Made by a program: the position numbers and the translations under genes | Notes under the pieces: model-generated | Databases searched by the model: none | What the model saw: the letters and a program-made list of their open reading frames with translations, nothing else | Told to the model about the DNA's origin: nothing | Part shown: positions 17,463 to 27,597 of the stretch, one piece after another | How positions within the stretch are numbered: the first letter of the stretch is position 1 | Layout of the letters: the number at the start of each line of letters is the position of its first letter | From: Aestuariibacter salexigens DSM 15300 | GTDB taxonomy: Bacteria; Pseudomonadota; Gammaproteobacteria; Enterobacterales; Alteromonadaceae | DNA length: 64,000 bases | Reading direction: 5' to 3' | Assembly: GCF_000429145.1 (NCBI RefSeq) | Contig: NZ_AUBH01000010.1 | Location: 1-64,000, forward strand

Positions 17463-17619
17463 TTTTCAAACACAAGGTCTTTACCGTTCATATAGTTGAG
17501 GCTTGAGTGAGCATAAAGCTCATTCTTTTAAACTCAATACGAAGTAATCTAACTCTCTTTATTGCTTGAAAAATAGTCACTCTGGTGTCGGCTTTTTTTA
17601 CAGTTTCGTTGGAGTCACT

Positions 17620-17633
17620 TAGACTAAAGTCTA
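17620..17633. promoter_or_regulatory. Palindromic candidate operator upstream of the PEP-CTERM gene
   Basis: TAGACTAAAGTCTA is a 14-bp palindrome with two central mismatched bases, 35 bp upstream of the candidate sigma-54 -24 element. It could be an activator site. It also resembles the GACCAAAGTC motif near acs in 9 of 10 positions, which may be chance. Confidence 0.35.
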
Positions 17634-17665
17634 ATAACTCTCTGAGCGCCTTGAAAAAAATAAAA

Positions 17666-17684
17666 CTGGTTTATTTTTTGCTTA
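17666..17684 (+). promoter_or_regulatory. Candidate sigma-54 promoter of the PEP-CTERM gene
   Basis: CTGG (GG at 17668-17669), ten bases, then TTTGCTTA (GC at 17680-17681) gives the GG-N10-GC spacing of RpoN promoters. Many PEP-CTERM genes are known or proposed to depend on sigma-54 with the PrsK/PrsR system. The -24 box lacks the usual CACG. Confidence 0.4.
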
Positions 17685-17755
17685 TTCCTCACCGCAGAAT
17701 GCGTTTAAAAAATAATAAAAATAATTTTGAGTAAACTTTTGTAGTAGAGGTAGTA

Positions 17756-18349
17756 ATGAAGTTACTGAAAACGCATCCCTCGTGGATAGTGACATTTTTA
17801 TTTTGCATAGTTATGAGCCATTCTGCTCATTCAACACTTATTTTTACGGAAGACTTTGATACTGAGCAGTCAGTACTGGAAGACCGAGGATGGTCTTTCT
17901 CTGGGAATACGCTTCTCTCTGATGATCCGTTAAACGGCTCAACGGCACTTCACATAGGAATAGGGAGTAATCCTGGGATCATTGAAACGCTAACGTTCGC
18001 ACTTATAGGTTGGACTGATACATTATTTATCGATTTCGATTATGCAACTGTTGGCAACAGGGATCGTTGGAATACCCGTTGGTTTGATGTTCAGTATTTT
18101 GATGGCGTTGACTGGCAAAATATCGATGATGGGAGAATCCTAAGGAATGTGTCAGGCAGCTACACGTTAAGTGTCGTATACGACCCATCAGTACTCACCG
18201 AAACTCAGTTACGATTCATCGGGAAATCCGACTCCGGACTTAATTATGGAGCGCTTGATAATCTAACTGTTCGCGTGCCTGAGCCATCTTCACTTGCAAT
18301 CTTGGCGCTGGGGTTAATAGGACTCGGGGCTCGCCGCTTCGCAAAATAA
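17756..18349 (+). CDS. PEP-CTERM sorting-domain protein
   Basis: A 197-residue exported protein. It has an N-terminal signal peptide (basic MKLLKTH, then hydrophobic, to about residue 27), a central beta-rich region resembling a carbohydrate-binding or adhesin-like sandwich, and a C-terminal sorting signal: PEPSS, a 15-residue hydrophobic stretch and ARRFAK. Such tails are cut by exosortase (EpsH/XrtA-type) and mark exopolysaccharide-associated surface proteins. No exosortase gene lies in this window. The gene is AT-richer than its neighbours. AGAGGTAG precedes the ATG. A terminator follows. The ligand is unknown. Confidence 0.85.
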   Translation: MKLLKTHPSWIVTFLFCIVMSHSAHSTLIFTEDFDTEQSVLEDRGWSFSGNTLLSDDPLNGSTALHIGIGSNPGIIETLTFALIGWTDTLFIDFDYATVGNRDRWNTRWFDVQYFDGVDWQNIDDGRILRNVSGSYTLSVVYDPSVLTETQLRFIGKSDSGLNYGALDNLTVRVPEPSSLAILALGLIGLGARRFAK

Positions 18350-18370
18350 GCTCGTGGCCTAATTCTTATA

Positions 18371-18396
18371 AGGGAGCGTTTATGCTCCCTTTCTTA
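18371..18396 (+). terminator. Terminator of the PEP-CTERM gene
   Basis: AGGGAGC (18371-18377), a 6-nt loop, GCTCCCT (18384-18390), then TTCTT. Confidence 0.8.
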
Positions 18397-18731
18397 CGCA
18401 CTAATGAGCACTTTTATCTGAGTTTTAGATAACGACTCAAAACCCCACTCACAGTGATTGAATTTTCACAAACACTCATGTATTTTCCGCGCCGCCAACG
18501 TTAACAATAGAAAACACTTCTCAGGTTTCGATTGTCCGACTTCGGTTGAACCATCTGTACAGGAATGATACAGATCGTGTCTGTTGTGTGTATGAGCCTG
18601 GCACTATTAATCTTGGTTCAGAATGAACACACTGGTTTGAATTATATGGATCCAGTCTTGCCGCAAGGCTTGGCTGTTGTCGATATATGGTTTGCTTGTC
18701 GTTACAAGCACTTTTTTCAGTTGGAGAGTCA
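18397..18731. other. Intergenic region upstream of putA
   Basis: No gene is supported in these 335 bases. The one structure is an inverted repeat ATCTGTA/TACAGAT at 18553-18575 (7-bp arms, 9-bp spacer), which could be an operator or a leader hairpin for putA. No clear promoter pair is seen. Confidence 0.4.
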
Positions 18732-21700
18732 ATGCTAGTCAACACCGATCTTTCAACAACCTGCGCACTGCGCCAGCAAATTCGCGATTTTTACCGTATT
18801 GAAGAAGAGCAGGTCATCGAGCATATCCTGCCTCTCGCCGAAGTAGGCTACTCAGCGCGTTCGCGGGCCTGGGACCGCGCACGTCGGATGGTATTAAAAA
18901 TTCGTGAATTGGAAGAAGGAAAAGGCGGCGTTGATGCTCTGCTGAACGAGTACTCTCTCTCCTCAGAAGAAGGGGTAGTACTGATGTGTCTGGCCGAAGC
19001 CCTGCTCCGTGTGCCAGACAAAGCGACTCAGGATGCGCTGATCAGAGATAAGCTGACCAAGGGCGAGTGGAGCCATCACCTCGGTCAGAGTGATTCGTTG
19101 TTCGTCAATGCCTCAAGCTGGGGCCTGCTACTGACCGGTAAAGTGGTCAACTATTCCGATCGCAGTAAAGAAGAACATTTTGGTATCTTGAAGCGCACCA
19201 TTGGTCGCCTTGGTGAGCCGGTTATCCGTTCGTCTGTCCATTACGCCATGAAAATAATGGGCAAGCAGTTTGTGATGGGCACCACCATCGATGAAGCGAT
19301 AGAGCGAGCAAAAGATACAGAGACAAAAGGGTATGTTTACAGCTATGACATGCTCGGCGAGGGCGCGCGTACAATGCAGGATGCCGATCGCTATTTCAAT
19401 GCGTATATGACGGCGATACATGCATTAGGCAAAGCGGCAAAAGGCAAAGGTCCGGTTAAAAGTGCAGGTATCTCTGTAAAGCTGTCTGCCATTCATCCTC
19501 GTTTTGAATTTACCCATCGTGATCGGGTGATGAATGAGCTGGTACCACGCCTGAAAGAATTAGCACTGGCGGCCAAAGAGTACGATATTGGCTTCACTGT
19601 TGACGCCGAAGAAGCAAACCGTCTCGACATTTCTCTTGATGTCATCGAAACCGTATATGCCGATGAAGATTTGGCCGGTTGGGAAGGCTTTGGTCTGGCC
19701 GTTCAAGCCTATCAAAAGCGTGCGATTTTCCTGATCGACTGGCTTGAAGCACTGGCGCGTCGCGTAGGCCGTAAATTGATGGTGCGCTTGGTAAAAGGCG
19801 CATACTGGGACAGTGAAATTAAAGATACTCAAGTAGACGGCCTGGACGATTTTCCGGTTTTCACGCGCAAAGCCACGACTGATGTCTGCTACAAAGCTTG
19901 TGCAATAAAGCTGATGGCAGCAAGGGATGTGATTTTCCCGCAGTTTGCTACGCATAATGCCTACACCGTTGCCAACATTCTGGAAATGGCCAATGGTGAT
20001 AAGGACAGTTTTGAGTTCCAGCGCTTGCACGGCATGGGTGAGTCACTGTACGACCAGGTTGTCGAAGAAGAAGGCGTGCAATGCCGCGTGTATGCGCCGG
20101 TGGGACAACACGAAGATCTGCTTGCTTACCTGGTGCGCCGACTGCTTGAAAATGGCGCGAACTCGTCGTTTGTTAACGCTATTGTTGATGACAACAAACC
20201 TGTTGAAGAATTGCTACCCGATCCGGTAGAAAAACTGCAAGAGCTGCGTATCAAACGCAATACCAACATTACCTTGCCTAAAGACATTTATGGTGACGAG
20301 CGTGCTAACTCGAAAGGGTTGGATGTAACCGATATTAATCAGCTGCTGCCACTCAAAGAGAGCCTTGATAACTGGGCAAAAGACAATGTCAGGACGCTGG
20401 ATAAAACCGAAGATGGCAAAGTGTATGTGCGCAACCCGGCTAATCATGACGAAGTGGTAGGGGAGCTGGAATATCATACCCCCGAACAGATGCGTACCAT
20501 CGTCGATAATGCTGAAAAAGCGTTTGCAGAGTGGTCAACACTACCCGTGACGGAACGCGCTAATTTCCTTCGACGTGTTGCAGATATTCTGGAAAGGCAC
20601 CGTGATGAGCTTATTGCGCTGTGTATTAAAGAAGCGGGCAAGCTGACGGCGGACAGTGTTGATGAAGTGCGCGAAGCGGTTGATTTTTGCCGTTATTATG
20701 CGGCGCGTGCGGAAGAAGTCACGCAGGACCAGCGGCTGGAACCTCGCGGCGTTGTGCTGTGTATCAGTCCATGGAACTTCCCGCTGGCTATATTCCTCGG
20801 ACAGGTGGTGGCAGCCGCAGTAACGGGTAATACCGTTGTTGCTAAACCGGCCGAACAAACCAGTTTGATCGCTATGCGTGCACTGACGTTAATGAAGGCT
20901 GTGGGTATGCCAGAGAATGTGGTGCAGCTGATTCTGTCACCCGGTAAAGAAGTGGGCGAACATGTGGTTACCGATGAGCGTATCCAGGCGGTAATGTTTA
21001 CCGGCTCAACCGCGACGGGAACCTTGATTTCCCGATTGCTGGCAAAGCGCGGTGGACAGCAGGTGCCACTGATTGCCGAGACGGGCGGGCAAAACTGTAT
21101 GATCGTCGATTCCACTGCTTTGCCTGAGCAGGTATGTGACGATGTTATCCGGTCTGGTTTCCAGAGTGCAGGCCAGCGCTGTTCCGCCCTGCGTGTATTG
21201 TTCCTGCAGGAAGACATTGCTGACGACGTCATTGAGATGGTCACAGGCGCCATGCACGAGTTAAGCGTTGGTGACCCGCAATACTTGTCCACAGATGTTG
21301 GTCCGGTCATCGATAAAAAAGCACTGGATACATTGAACGCTCACGTCGAATTTCTTAAGGACAAAGGTAAGCTGCTGTATGAGTGCCAATATTCAAGCAT
21401 GCCGAACGACAAACATAATCTGTTTGCACCACGTCTGTATGAGATTGAAAGCCTCGATGTGCTCGAAAAAGAAGTGTTTGGTCCGGTTGTACACGTGATC
21501 CGCTTTAAAGCCTCTGAGCTAGATGATGTAGTGGAACAAATTAACAATACCGGGTACGGACTGACGGCCGGCATTCATACCCGCATTGAAGATCGCGCAG
21601 AAGATCTGTCGCGCCGCATCAATGCCGGTAACATCTACGTCAACCGCAACATGATTGGCGCTATCGTGGGTGTGCAGCCCTTTGGTGGACGTGGATTGTC

Positions 21701-22535
21701 CGGCACAGGGCCAAAAGCAGGTGGACCAAACTACTTAAGCCGCTTATTGAAAGAGAAGCACACGCCTGACGAGGATGAGATTGGCTATCAGACCAAATCC
21801 AACATCGACATGGTCGAGATGGATATGGCGCAGTCGCATATTGACGAAATCATGGATAAGTCACAGCGAGTCACTCGAATCTGGCGCACGACTGCGCTCA
21901 ATGACCGTGTGTCATTAATGCGACAGCTGCTGGCAAAAATTGCCACCGTTGAGATTGTCGATGAACTGGCGGATGACTTGTCCAAATCGCTGGCTGATTC
22001 ACGCGCCCAGCTAAACCGCATTGAGAAGATGTTGAGAAAGGTTACCGTACTGCCTGGTCCAACGGGTGAATCGAACCTCCTGTATCACGAGCCGCGCGGC
22101 ATCGTCGTGTGTTACGCAGACCAGGACACCACGTTTAGTTATTGGTTGATGGCGATCGTATCGTCCATGGCTGTAGGTAATACGGTTATTAGCGCGGTAT
22201 CAGACAAGTTCTTCGAAGAAGCCAAGGCTATCGAAGAAAAGCTGATCCAGTGCGGCGTGGCAGAAGGCGTGTTGCAGGTGGTCAAACATGACAAACTCAA
22301 CGCCCTGTTACACCACGACGGCGTATCCGGTACGGTGGTAGACAGTAACTGTGCTCGTCTTGGTTACTTCTGTCAGCAGCTGGCTGAGCGCGACGGCCCT
22401 ATTCTACCTGTGATTGCTGCCGAGTATCCGGATACGCTTATTACACGTTTGATGGTGGAAAAAACCGTCAGTATCGATACTACTGCGTCAGGCGGTAACA
22501 CGACGCTGATGACCCTGTCTGAGGACGACGAATAA
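18732..22535 (+). CDS. putA: Bifunctional proline dehydrogenase / L-glutamate-gamma-semialdehyde dehydrogenase
   Basis: A 1267-residue PutA that oxidises proline to glutamate in two steps. It has a helical arm, an FAD proline dehydrogenase barrel (~residues 190-530, with FTVDAEEANRLD and RLVKGAYWDSEIK), an NAD aldehyde dehydrogenase domain (~570-1030, AETGG with catalytic Glu ~783, GQRCSALR with Cys817) and a C-terminal domain that seals the substrate tunnel. The N-terminal ribbon-helix-helix found in E. coli PutA is absent, so it is probably not its own repressor. I start at ATG 18732 behind TTGGAGAG; the frame extends 15 codons upstream. A strong shared terminator follows. Confidence 0.96.
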   Translation: MLVNTDLSTTCALRQQIRDFYRIEEEQVIEHILPLAEVGYSARSRAWDRARRMVLKIRELEEGKGGVDALLNEYSLSSEEGVVLMCLAEALLRVPDKATQDALIRDKLTKGEWSHHLGQSDSLFVNASSWGLLLTGKVVNYSDRSKEEHFGILKRTIGRLGEPVIRSSVHYAMKIMGKQFVMGTTIDEAIERAKDTETKGYVYSYDMLGEGARTMQDADRYFNAYMTAIHALGKAAKGKGPVKSAGISVKLSAIHPRFEFTHRDRVMNELVPRLKELALAAKEYDIGFTVDAEEANRLDISLDVIETVYADEDLAGWEGFGLAVQAYQKRAIFLIDWLEALARRVGRKLMVRLVKGAYWDSEIKDTQVDGLDDFPVFTRKATTDVCYKACAIKLMAARDVIFPQFATHNAYTVANILEMANGDKDSFEFQRLHGMGESLYDQVVEEEGVQCRVYAPVGQHEDLLAYLVRRLLENGANSSFVNAIVDDNKPVEELLPDPVEKLQELRIKRNTNITLPKDIYGDERANSKGLDVTDINQLLPLKESLDNWAKDNVRTLDKTEDGKVYVRNPANHDEVVGELEYHTPEQMRTIVDNAEKAFAEWSTLPVTERANFLRRVADILERHRDELIALCIKEAGKLTADSVDEVREAVDFCRYYAARAEEVTQDQRLEPRGVVLCISPWNFPLAIFLGQVVAAAVTGNTVVAKPAEQTSLIAMRALTLMKAVGMPENVVQLILSPGKEVGEHVVTDERIQAVMFTGSTATGTLISRLLAKRGGQQVPLIAETGGQNCMIVDSTALPEQVCDDVIRSGFQSAGQRCSALRVLFLQEDIADDVIEMVTGAMHELSVGDPQYLSTDVGPVIDKKALDTLNAHVEFLKDKGKLLYECQYSSMPNDKHNLFAPRLYEIESLDVLEKEVFGPVVHVIRFKASELDDVVEQINNTGYGLTAGIHTRIEDRAEDLSRRINAGNIYVNRNMIGAIVGVQPFGGRGLSGTGPKAGGPNYLSRLLKEKHTPDEDEIGYQTKSNIDMVEMDMAQSHIDEIMDKSQRVTRIWRTTALNDRVSLMRQLLAKIATVEIVDELADDLSKSLADSRAQLNRIEKMLRKVTVLPGPTGESNLLYHEPRGIVVCYADQDTTFSYWLMAIVSSMAVGNTVISAVSDKFFEEAKAIEEKLIQCGVAEGVLQVVKHDKLNALLHHDGVSGTVVDSNCARLGYFCQQLAERDGPILPVIAAEYPDTLITRLMVEKTVSIDTTASGGNTTLMTLSEDDE

Positions 22536-22557
22536 TAAGTACAGCTCGATGCTGATA

Positions 22558-22594
22558 AAAAAATCCGATGCACCGTAAGGGCATCGGATTTTTT
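22558..22594. terminator. Bidirectional terminator between putA and the aldo/keto reductase gene
   Basis: AAAAAATCCGATGC (22558-22571), a 9-nt loop, GCATCGGATTTTTT (22581-22594): a 14-bp perfect stem with A and T tracts serving both directions. Confidence 0.93.
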
Positions 22595-22619
22595 ATAGGG
22601 TATGCCTTACATCGGCTTA

Positions 22620-23618
22620 TTACCAGGCGTACGCCTCCGGTGCAGGGCCGCCAGGACCAGGGAACAGTTTGTCGAGCCTTGCCAATGCTTCCTCATCCAA
22701 CCTTAATTCGGTCGCTGCGACGGCGTCTTCTAAATGCTTCATGGTTCTTGGACCAATGATAGGCGCAGTGACAATAGGGTTGTGGAATAACCACGCCATG
22801 GCGACAATGGCAGGGTCTGCGCCGATTTCGCGACACAGATCTTCATAGTCGGCAATGCGCTGCCTTTCTTCGATTACTGCGTCTTTTAACCATTCTCCAC
22901 CGCGTCGTCCCTGTTTTTCTTTCTCCAGAGCCCCAGCCAGTAATCCCCCGGCCACAGGGCTGTATGGAATAAAGCCAAGACCATAGTTTTCACAGGCTGG
23001 CAGCACCTCAAGTTCAACATGGCGATTATTCAGGTTATAGACACTTTGTTCACTGACTAGCCCCTGTCGATGGCGCTGTTTGGCTTTTTCGCACGCAGAG
23101 GCAATCTGCCATGCCGGAAAGTTACTGGTGCCAATATAAATCGCTTTACCCTGGGTCTGCACATCATTAAAGGCATCCCAGGCTTCTTCCCATGAACACT
23201 GACGGTCAATATGGTGGACCTGATAAAGATCAATCACATCGGTTTGCAGTCGCTTCAGACTGGCTTCAAGATGCCGACGTATTTTCAGGCTGCTAAGATT
23301 GGTGCCTGAACGATTCGGTTCGGTGTCATTTTTATCTTTGTGAGCAGGGTTATACACCTTGGTTGCGAGAATGATATTTTCACGGCGCTGGCCACCCTGC
23401 GCAATCCATTCTCCAATTATTTCTTCAGTGTAACCGTGGTAGGTTTCCCAGCCGTAAACGTCAGCTGTATCAAAGAAATTGATGCCCAGCTCCAGCGCGC
23501 GATCCATGATCGCAAAGCTGTCTTTTTTGCTGGTGTGCCAGCCAAAGTTCATCGTGCCCAGGCACAAATTACTGACCAGCACACCTGATTTTCCGAGGCG
23601 TTTGTAGGTTACCGCCAT
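22620..23618 (-). CDS. Aldo/keto reductase
   Basis: A 332-residue NADPH-dependent aldo/keto reductase with the TIM-barrel signature GTMNFGWHTS, catalytic Asp and Tyr in NFFDTADVYGW, Lys in ATKVYNP and His in QVHHID. The cofactor end has PIIGPRTMKHLEDAV. It resembles the general AKR subfamily near the voltage-gated K+ channel beta-subunit and YghZ-type enzymes; the substrate cannot be told. The gene is single, convergent with putA. Paralogous only at family level to the Tas-like protein at 3127. Confidence 0.87.
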   Translation of the reverse strand: MAVTYKRLGKSGVLVSNLCLGTMNFGWHTSKKDSFAIMDRALELGINFFDTADVYGWETYHGYTEEIIGEWIAQGGQRRENIILATKVYNPAHKDKNDTEPNRSGTNLSSLKIRRHLEASLKRLQTDVIDLYQVHHIDRQCSWEEAWDAFNDVQTQGKAIYIGTSNFPAWQIASACEKAKQRHRQGLVSEQSVYNLNNRHVELEVLPACENYGLGFIPYSPVAGGLLAGALEKEKQGRRGGEWLKDAVIEERQRIADYEDLCREIGADPAIVAMAWLFHNPIVTAPIIGPRTMKHLEDAVAATELRLDEEALARLDKLFPGPGGPAPEAYAW

Positions 23619-23911
23619 ACCATGCTCCTGACTTGCCTAAAACCTACAGGGTAACGTAAAACGTCTGAGATGCCATTATGAAAAGTAAAACATAACCAGT
23701 GCGAGGTAACTTCACTACTTACTCCATCATTTGATCGTAACTGTTGACTTTTTCATACACAGATTGAGTGATGTAAAAGAGATGATGCAGTGGTCATAGG
23801 TTTTTTTGATTTTATCAATCGATTTTTACATTCAAACGAATATCGCGTAATTAGAAATTTCGGTCTACCCTATTTGCGACGTTGCCATTATGTGTAACCA
23901 AGGAGAATAGA
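23619..23911. other. Divergent intergenic region upstream of katG
   Basis: About 290 bases between the aldo/keto reductase start and katG. TTGACT at 23744-23749 is a possible -35, but no good -10 follows. I see no clear OxyR site and no gene. Confidence 0.3.
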
Positions 23912-26197
23912 ATGTTAAGAAAAACCCTACCCGCAATTGCCGTTGCTGTCGCATTGGCGTCATTCGGTGCGGTTGCTGATAACCACGGCCACAAAAAAGA
24001 AATGACGAAACCCGCTGGTGCGATGGGCTCTGGTACTGCGAAAGCATTCCAACCTAAGTCGAATAAATTCTGGTGGCCTGATCAAATTGATCTGTCGCCG
24101 CTGCGCGATCATGACGCGCGTTCAAACCCGTACGGCGCTGACTTTGATTACTCTGAAGCGTTCCAGAACCTGGATGTAGAGGCGGTATACGCTGATGTTA
24201 AAGAAACACTGACTACGTCTCAGGACTGGTGGCCGGCTGACTGGGGGCACTATGGCCCATTGATGATCCGTCTGGCATGGCACAGCTCAGGTACCTACCG
24301 TACGCTTGATGGCCGCGGTGGCGGTGACGGTGGTCAAATCCGTTTCGACCCGCTGAACAGCTGGCCGGATAACGGTAACCTTGATAAAGCCAAGCGTTTG
24401 CTTTGGCCAGTGAAGCAAAAATACGGTGAAGCACTGTCATGGTCTGACTTGATCATGCTGGGGGCGCATATCGGTATGCAGGACATGGGCTTTAAGACCT
24501 ATGGCTTTGCATTCGGTCGTGCAGATGACTGGGAGCCAGATCTGGTTTATTGGGGTCCGGAAGTGGAAATGCTGGCCAGCGATCGTGAAACACGCGATGG
24601 TAAATTACAGCGTCCACTCGGTGCCACACACATGGGTCTGATTTATGTCAACCCAGAAGGTCCAAAAGGCGTGCCTGATCCGGTCGGCTCAGCCAAAAAT
24701 ATTCGTGTAGCCTTCGGCCGTATGGCGATGAGTGATGAAGAAACGGTAGCGCTGATTGCCGGTGGTCACACCTTTGGTAAGATGCACGGCGCGCACAAGC
24801 CAGGTGAGTGCGTGGGTAAAGAGCCAGGTGGTGCGCCAATTGAAGAGCAAGGTCTGGGGTGGATTAATAAGTGTGGTAAAGGTCACTCTGAAGATACTGT
24901 AACAAGTGGATTGGAAGGTGCATGGACACAGGCACCTACTCGCTGGACTAGTTTGTATCTGTCTAACCTGCTCAACAACGAGTGGGAGCAGACCCGCAGC
25001 CCGGCTGGCGCAATTCAATGGGTGCCTAAAAACAAAGAGCTACACACGTCAGTACCTGATGCACACGTAGAAGGTAAGAAAAACCCTCCAGTGATGACCA
25101 CGGCTGACCTGGCGCTCAAATATGACCCAGCATACAAGGCAATTGCCGAGCGCTTCCTTGCAGACCCGGAAGAATATCGCATTGCATTCGGTAAAGCATG
25201 GTACAAGCTGACACACCGTGACATGGGTCCTCGCGCCCGTTATTTGGGTAATGATGTACCGGATGAAATGCTGATCTGGCAGGACCCTGTGCCAGAAGTT
25301 GACTTTAAGCTGGTCGACAGTGATGACGTCGCCACCCTAAAGAAAGAAGTGCTGGATTCAGGTCTGAGCGTAACTGAGCTGGTTCACACTGCGTGGTCTG
25401 CAGCGGCAAGCTTCCGTGCCTCTGACATGCGCGGCGGTGCTAACGGTGCACGTATTATGCTTGCGCCACAGAATAGTTGGGAAGTAAACAATCCTGATGT
25501 GGTCAGCAAAGTGACGGCGAAGCTGAAAGAAATTCAGGAAGATTTCAACGGTCGTTTCATGGGCTCTACTAAGATCTCTATGGCCGATATGATTGTTCTC
25601 GCAGGTGCTGCTGCGGTTGAAAAAGCTGCTGCTGACGCTGGCTTCGATGTTGACGTGCCGTTCGTACCAGGTCGTACTGACGCAACGCAGGAAATGACCG
25701 ACGTTAACTCGTTCTCACTGCTTGAGCCGTCAGCTGATGCGTTCCGCAACTACTACAACATGGAAACTAGCTATGAGTCTCCGATTGAGATGCTGGTTGA
25801 ACGTGCTGACCAACTGCATCTGACTGTACCAGAAACGGTAGTACTGCTGGGTGGTATGCGAGTGCTGGGTGCCAACTACGATGGTAACTCGCACGGCGTA
25901 TTCACTGAAAATCCAGGCGTACTAAGCAACGATTACTTCGTTAACCTGCTGGACATGTCCACCAAATGGCAGAAGTCAGGCACTGACGGTATGTATGTTG
26001 GAGTGGACCGCGCGACTGGTGAGCAGAAGTATACAGCTACGCCTGTAGACCTGATTGCGGGTTCAAGCTCTGAGCTGCGTGCGGTGGCAGAAGTATATGC
26101 TTACGACACATCCAAGCAGAAGTTTGTTGAAGACTTCGTCGATGCATGGGTGAAAGTGATGCAGCTGGACCGTTTCGATCTCAAACATTCGCTGTAA
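23912..26197 (+). CDS. katG: Catalase-peroxidase with signal peptide
   Basis: A 761-residue bifunctional haem enzyme that removes hydrogen peroxide. The N-terminal half holds the active site: distal Arg, Trp123 and His124 in [11 protein letters not shown], proximal His286 in AGGHTFGK, and the partners of the Met-Tyr-Trp crosslink (IYVNPEGP Tyr, FGRMAMSD Met). The C-terminal half is the inactive duplicated domain. The first ~22 residues ([19 protein letters not shown] then AVA-DN) form a signal peptide, so this is an exported type. I start at ATG 23912 behind AAGGAGAA, not at 23882. A terminator follows. Confidence 0.96.
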   Translation: MLRKTLPAIAVAVALASFGAVADNHGHKKEMTKPAGAMGSGTAKAFQPKSNKFWWPDQIDLSPLRDHDARSNPYGADFDYSEAFQNLDVEAVYADVKETLTTSQDWWPADWGHYGPLMIRLAWHSSGTYRTLDGRGGGDGGQIRFDPLNSWPDNGNLDKAKRLLWPVKQKYGEALSWSDLIMLGAHIGMQDMGFKTYGFAFGRADDWEPDLVYWGPEVEMLASDRETRDGKLQRPLGATHMGLIYVNPEGPKGVPDPVGSAKNIRVAFGRMAMSDEETVALIAGGHTFGKMHGAHKPGECVGKEPGGAPIEEQGLGWINKCGKGHSEDTVTSGLEGAWTQAPTRWTSLYLSNLLNNEWEQTRSPAGAIQWVPKNKELHTSVPDAHVEGKKNPPVMTTADLALKYDPAYKAIAERFLADPEEYRIAFGKAWYKLTHRDMGPRARYLGNDVPDEMLIWQDPVPEVDFKLVDSDDVATLKKEVLDSGLSVTELVHTAWSAAASFRASDMRGGANGARIMLAPQNSWEVNNPDVVSKVTAKLKEIQEDFNGRFMGSTKISMADMIVLAGAAAVEKAAADAGFDVDVPFVPGRTDATQEMTDVNSFSLLEPSADAFRNYYNMETSYESPIEMLVERADQLHLTVPETVVLLGGMRVLGANYDGNSHGVFTENPGVLSNDYFVNLLDMSTKWQKSGTDGMYVGVDRATGEQKYTATPVDLIAGSSSELRAVAEVYAYDTSKQKFVEDFVDAWVKVMQLDRFDLKHSL

Positions 26198-26220
26198 CCG
26201 CTACTGTCGGTCAAACGAGA

Positions 26221-26246
26221 AGCCGCGATCCATTCGCGGCTTTTTT
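26221..26246 (+). terminator. Terminator of katG
   Basis: AGCCGCG (26221-26227), a 7-nt loop, CGCGGCT (26235-26241), then six T. Confidence 0.9.
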
Positions 26247-26394
26247 ACTTATTTTGTGTGGCCAATCAGTTGTCACTGTGTAGAAACGATTGTAAGAGTC
26301 TATATTACATTTAGAAAGCAGACTTTGATGACTTGAAATATAGGTAACCAAATACTATTTACCGCACATCGGTTTTAATGTGGAGTTTGTTAGC

Positions 26395-27360
26395 GTGGAG
26401 TCCGTAGGCCAACTGGTAACATTTGCGAAAGAGCTATTCGATGAATCATTCTTGCCTGTTATTGCCACCGACAACAAGGCGGAGGGATTCTACAAGACGG
26501 TTTATGTTAATCCCGCGTTTTGTCATATAACGGGATTTTCCGAGGATGAACTTCTAGGACAATCCCCTTCAATACTTCAAGGGCCGCGAAGTAATCCGCG
26601 TACGCTTCGACAACTGGCAAAAAGCCTCCAGAAAGGCGAAGGCTTTACCGGTGTCTCTTTCAATTATAGAAAAGATAAAACCACTTATCCTGTGCGATGG
26701 AACATTACGCCATTTAAAAATGACGCCAATCAGGTTATTGGATTCTTTTCAGTTCAAAGGGATTTAAGTCATGCTTGGGCTATACTCAATAACCTTACCA
26801 AAGAAAATAAAGCGCTTAAGAAAAAGATGGCTCGGTTGGAAGCCAATTCATTGTCAAGCGTCTCAAAAAATAGCAGTGATGACATTTTCTTTGACTTCGA
26901 TGACGCAGTAAATGACATCGTTCCAACGTTAAATAGACCTGCGCTCAGTGCAAGAGAATACCTTCTGGACTCACCGATTGATAAAGATGACTTGGCTGCC
27001 ATCGAAGATACCCTGTATGAATTACAGTCATTGATCATTCTTCATGTAGAGAGTTTGGATGATATTGCCGAATGTCAAAAGATAGTGAGTCTAATAAACG
27101 AGTTTTCCAAACAAATCAGTTTTCTGATTGAGTTTATAGACGTGTCTGATGCTATAGAGAAACTATCCGTTGCGTTTGATGAACTTAAGAGTAAAAAAAT
27201 AAGTGGCATTGCGCTGCAGTCGCTCCGAGAACTCGTAGAAGAATTATGCACCTGGTTTGTGAATATATTCGTCGATCAAACCTCAGACGATATCCATTCC
27301 CTTGATGCTTCAATAATTGCAAGTGCACGACAAATTATTGTTTTCCTTAAAATGGGTTAA
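26395..27360 (+). CDS. PAS (LOV-like, cysteine-less) protein with helical C-terminus
   Basis: A protein of about 321 residues. Residues ~15-125 form a PAS domain (YVNPAFCHITGFSEDELLGQ, then QGPRSNPRTL and a VQRDLSH exit strand). It resembles LOV domains, but the cysteine that binds flavin in the GxNCRFLQG motif is missing (GQSPSILQG). A short coiled coil follows (KENKALKKKMARLEA), then an acidic all-helical region with no family I recognise. There is no kinase, GGDEF or helix-turn-helix part. GTG 26395 has GGAG 9 nt upstream; GTG 26380 would add 5 residues. Base composition is AT-richer than its neighbours. Confidence 0.7.
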   Translation: MESVGQLVTFAKELFDESFLPVIATDNKAEGFYKTVYVNPAFCHITGFSEDELLGQSPSILQGPRSNPRTLRQLAKSLQKGEGFTGVSFNYRKDKTTYPVRWNITPFKNDANQVIGFFSVQRDLSHAWAILNNLTKENKALKKKMARLEANSLSSVSKNSSDDIFFDFDDAVNDIVPTLNRPALSAREYLLDSPIDKDDLAAIEDTLYELQSLIILHVESLDDIAECQKIVSLINEFSKQISFLIEFIDVSDAIEKLSVAFDELKSKKISGIALQSLRELVEELCTWFVNIFVDQTSDDIHSLDASIIASARQIIVFLKMG

Positions 27361-27597
27361 GTAGATGTGAAGTAACACACGTAACTCACCGCCTCCTTGA
27401 TAGTTAATACCTCTTTTCTCGAACAACTATCGTATACGAATATGATTTCTGCGCATTACACTGAAGCGTCAACATGACTATGTTGTTCAGTAAAAGCAGG
27501 TCACCCGCACCGGCTTCACTTTAAGTATCGAGCTTACTACTTCACTTCGAAAATTGTCGTATATTGAGAGGCCGGTAAATATTTTGGGAGGCTTTAA
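27361..27597. other. Intergenic region after the PAS gene
   Basis: No gene, terminator or clear promoter can be supported in this AT-rich stretch, apart from the ribosome-binding sequence of the small frame that follows at 27598. Confidence 0.3.

Noticed and set aside
18536-18548. GACTTCGGTT upstream of putA as an acs-type operator
   Set aside because: Only 8 of 10 positions match in reverse and no partner site exists.
18553-18575. ATCTGTA/TACAGAT inverted repeat as a known regulator site for putA
   Set aside because: I cannot link it to a named regulator; kept only as a note in the intergenic entry.
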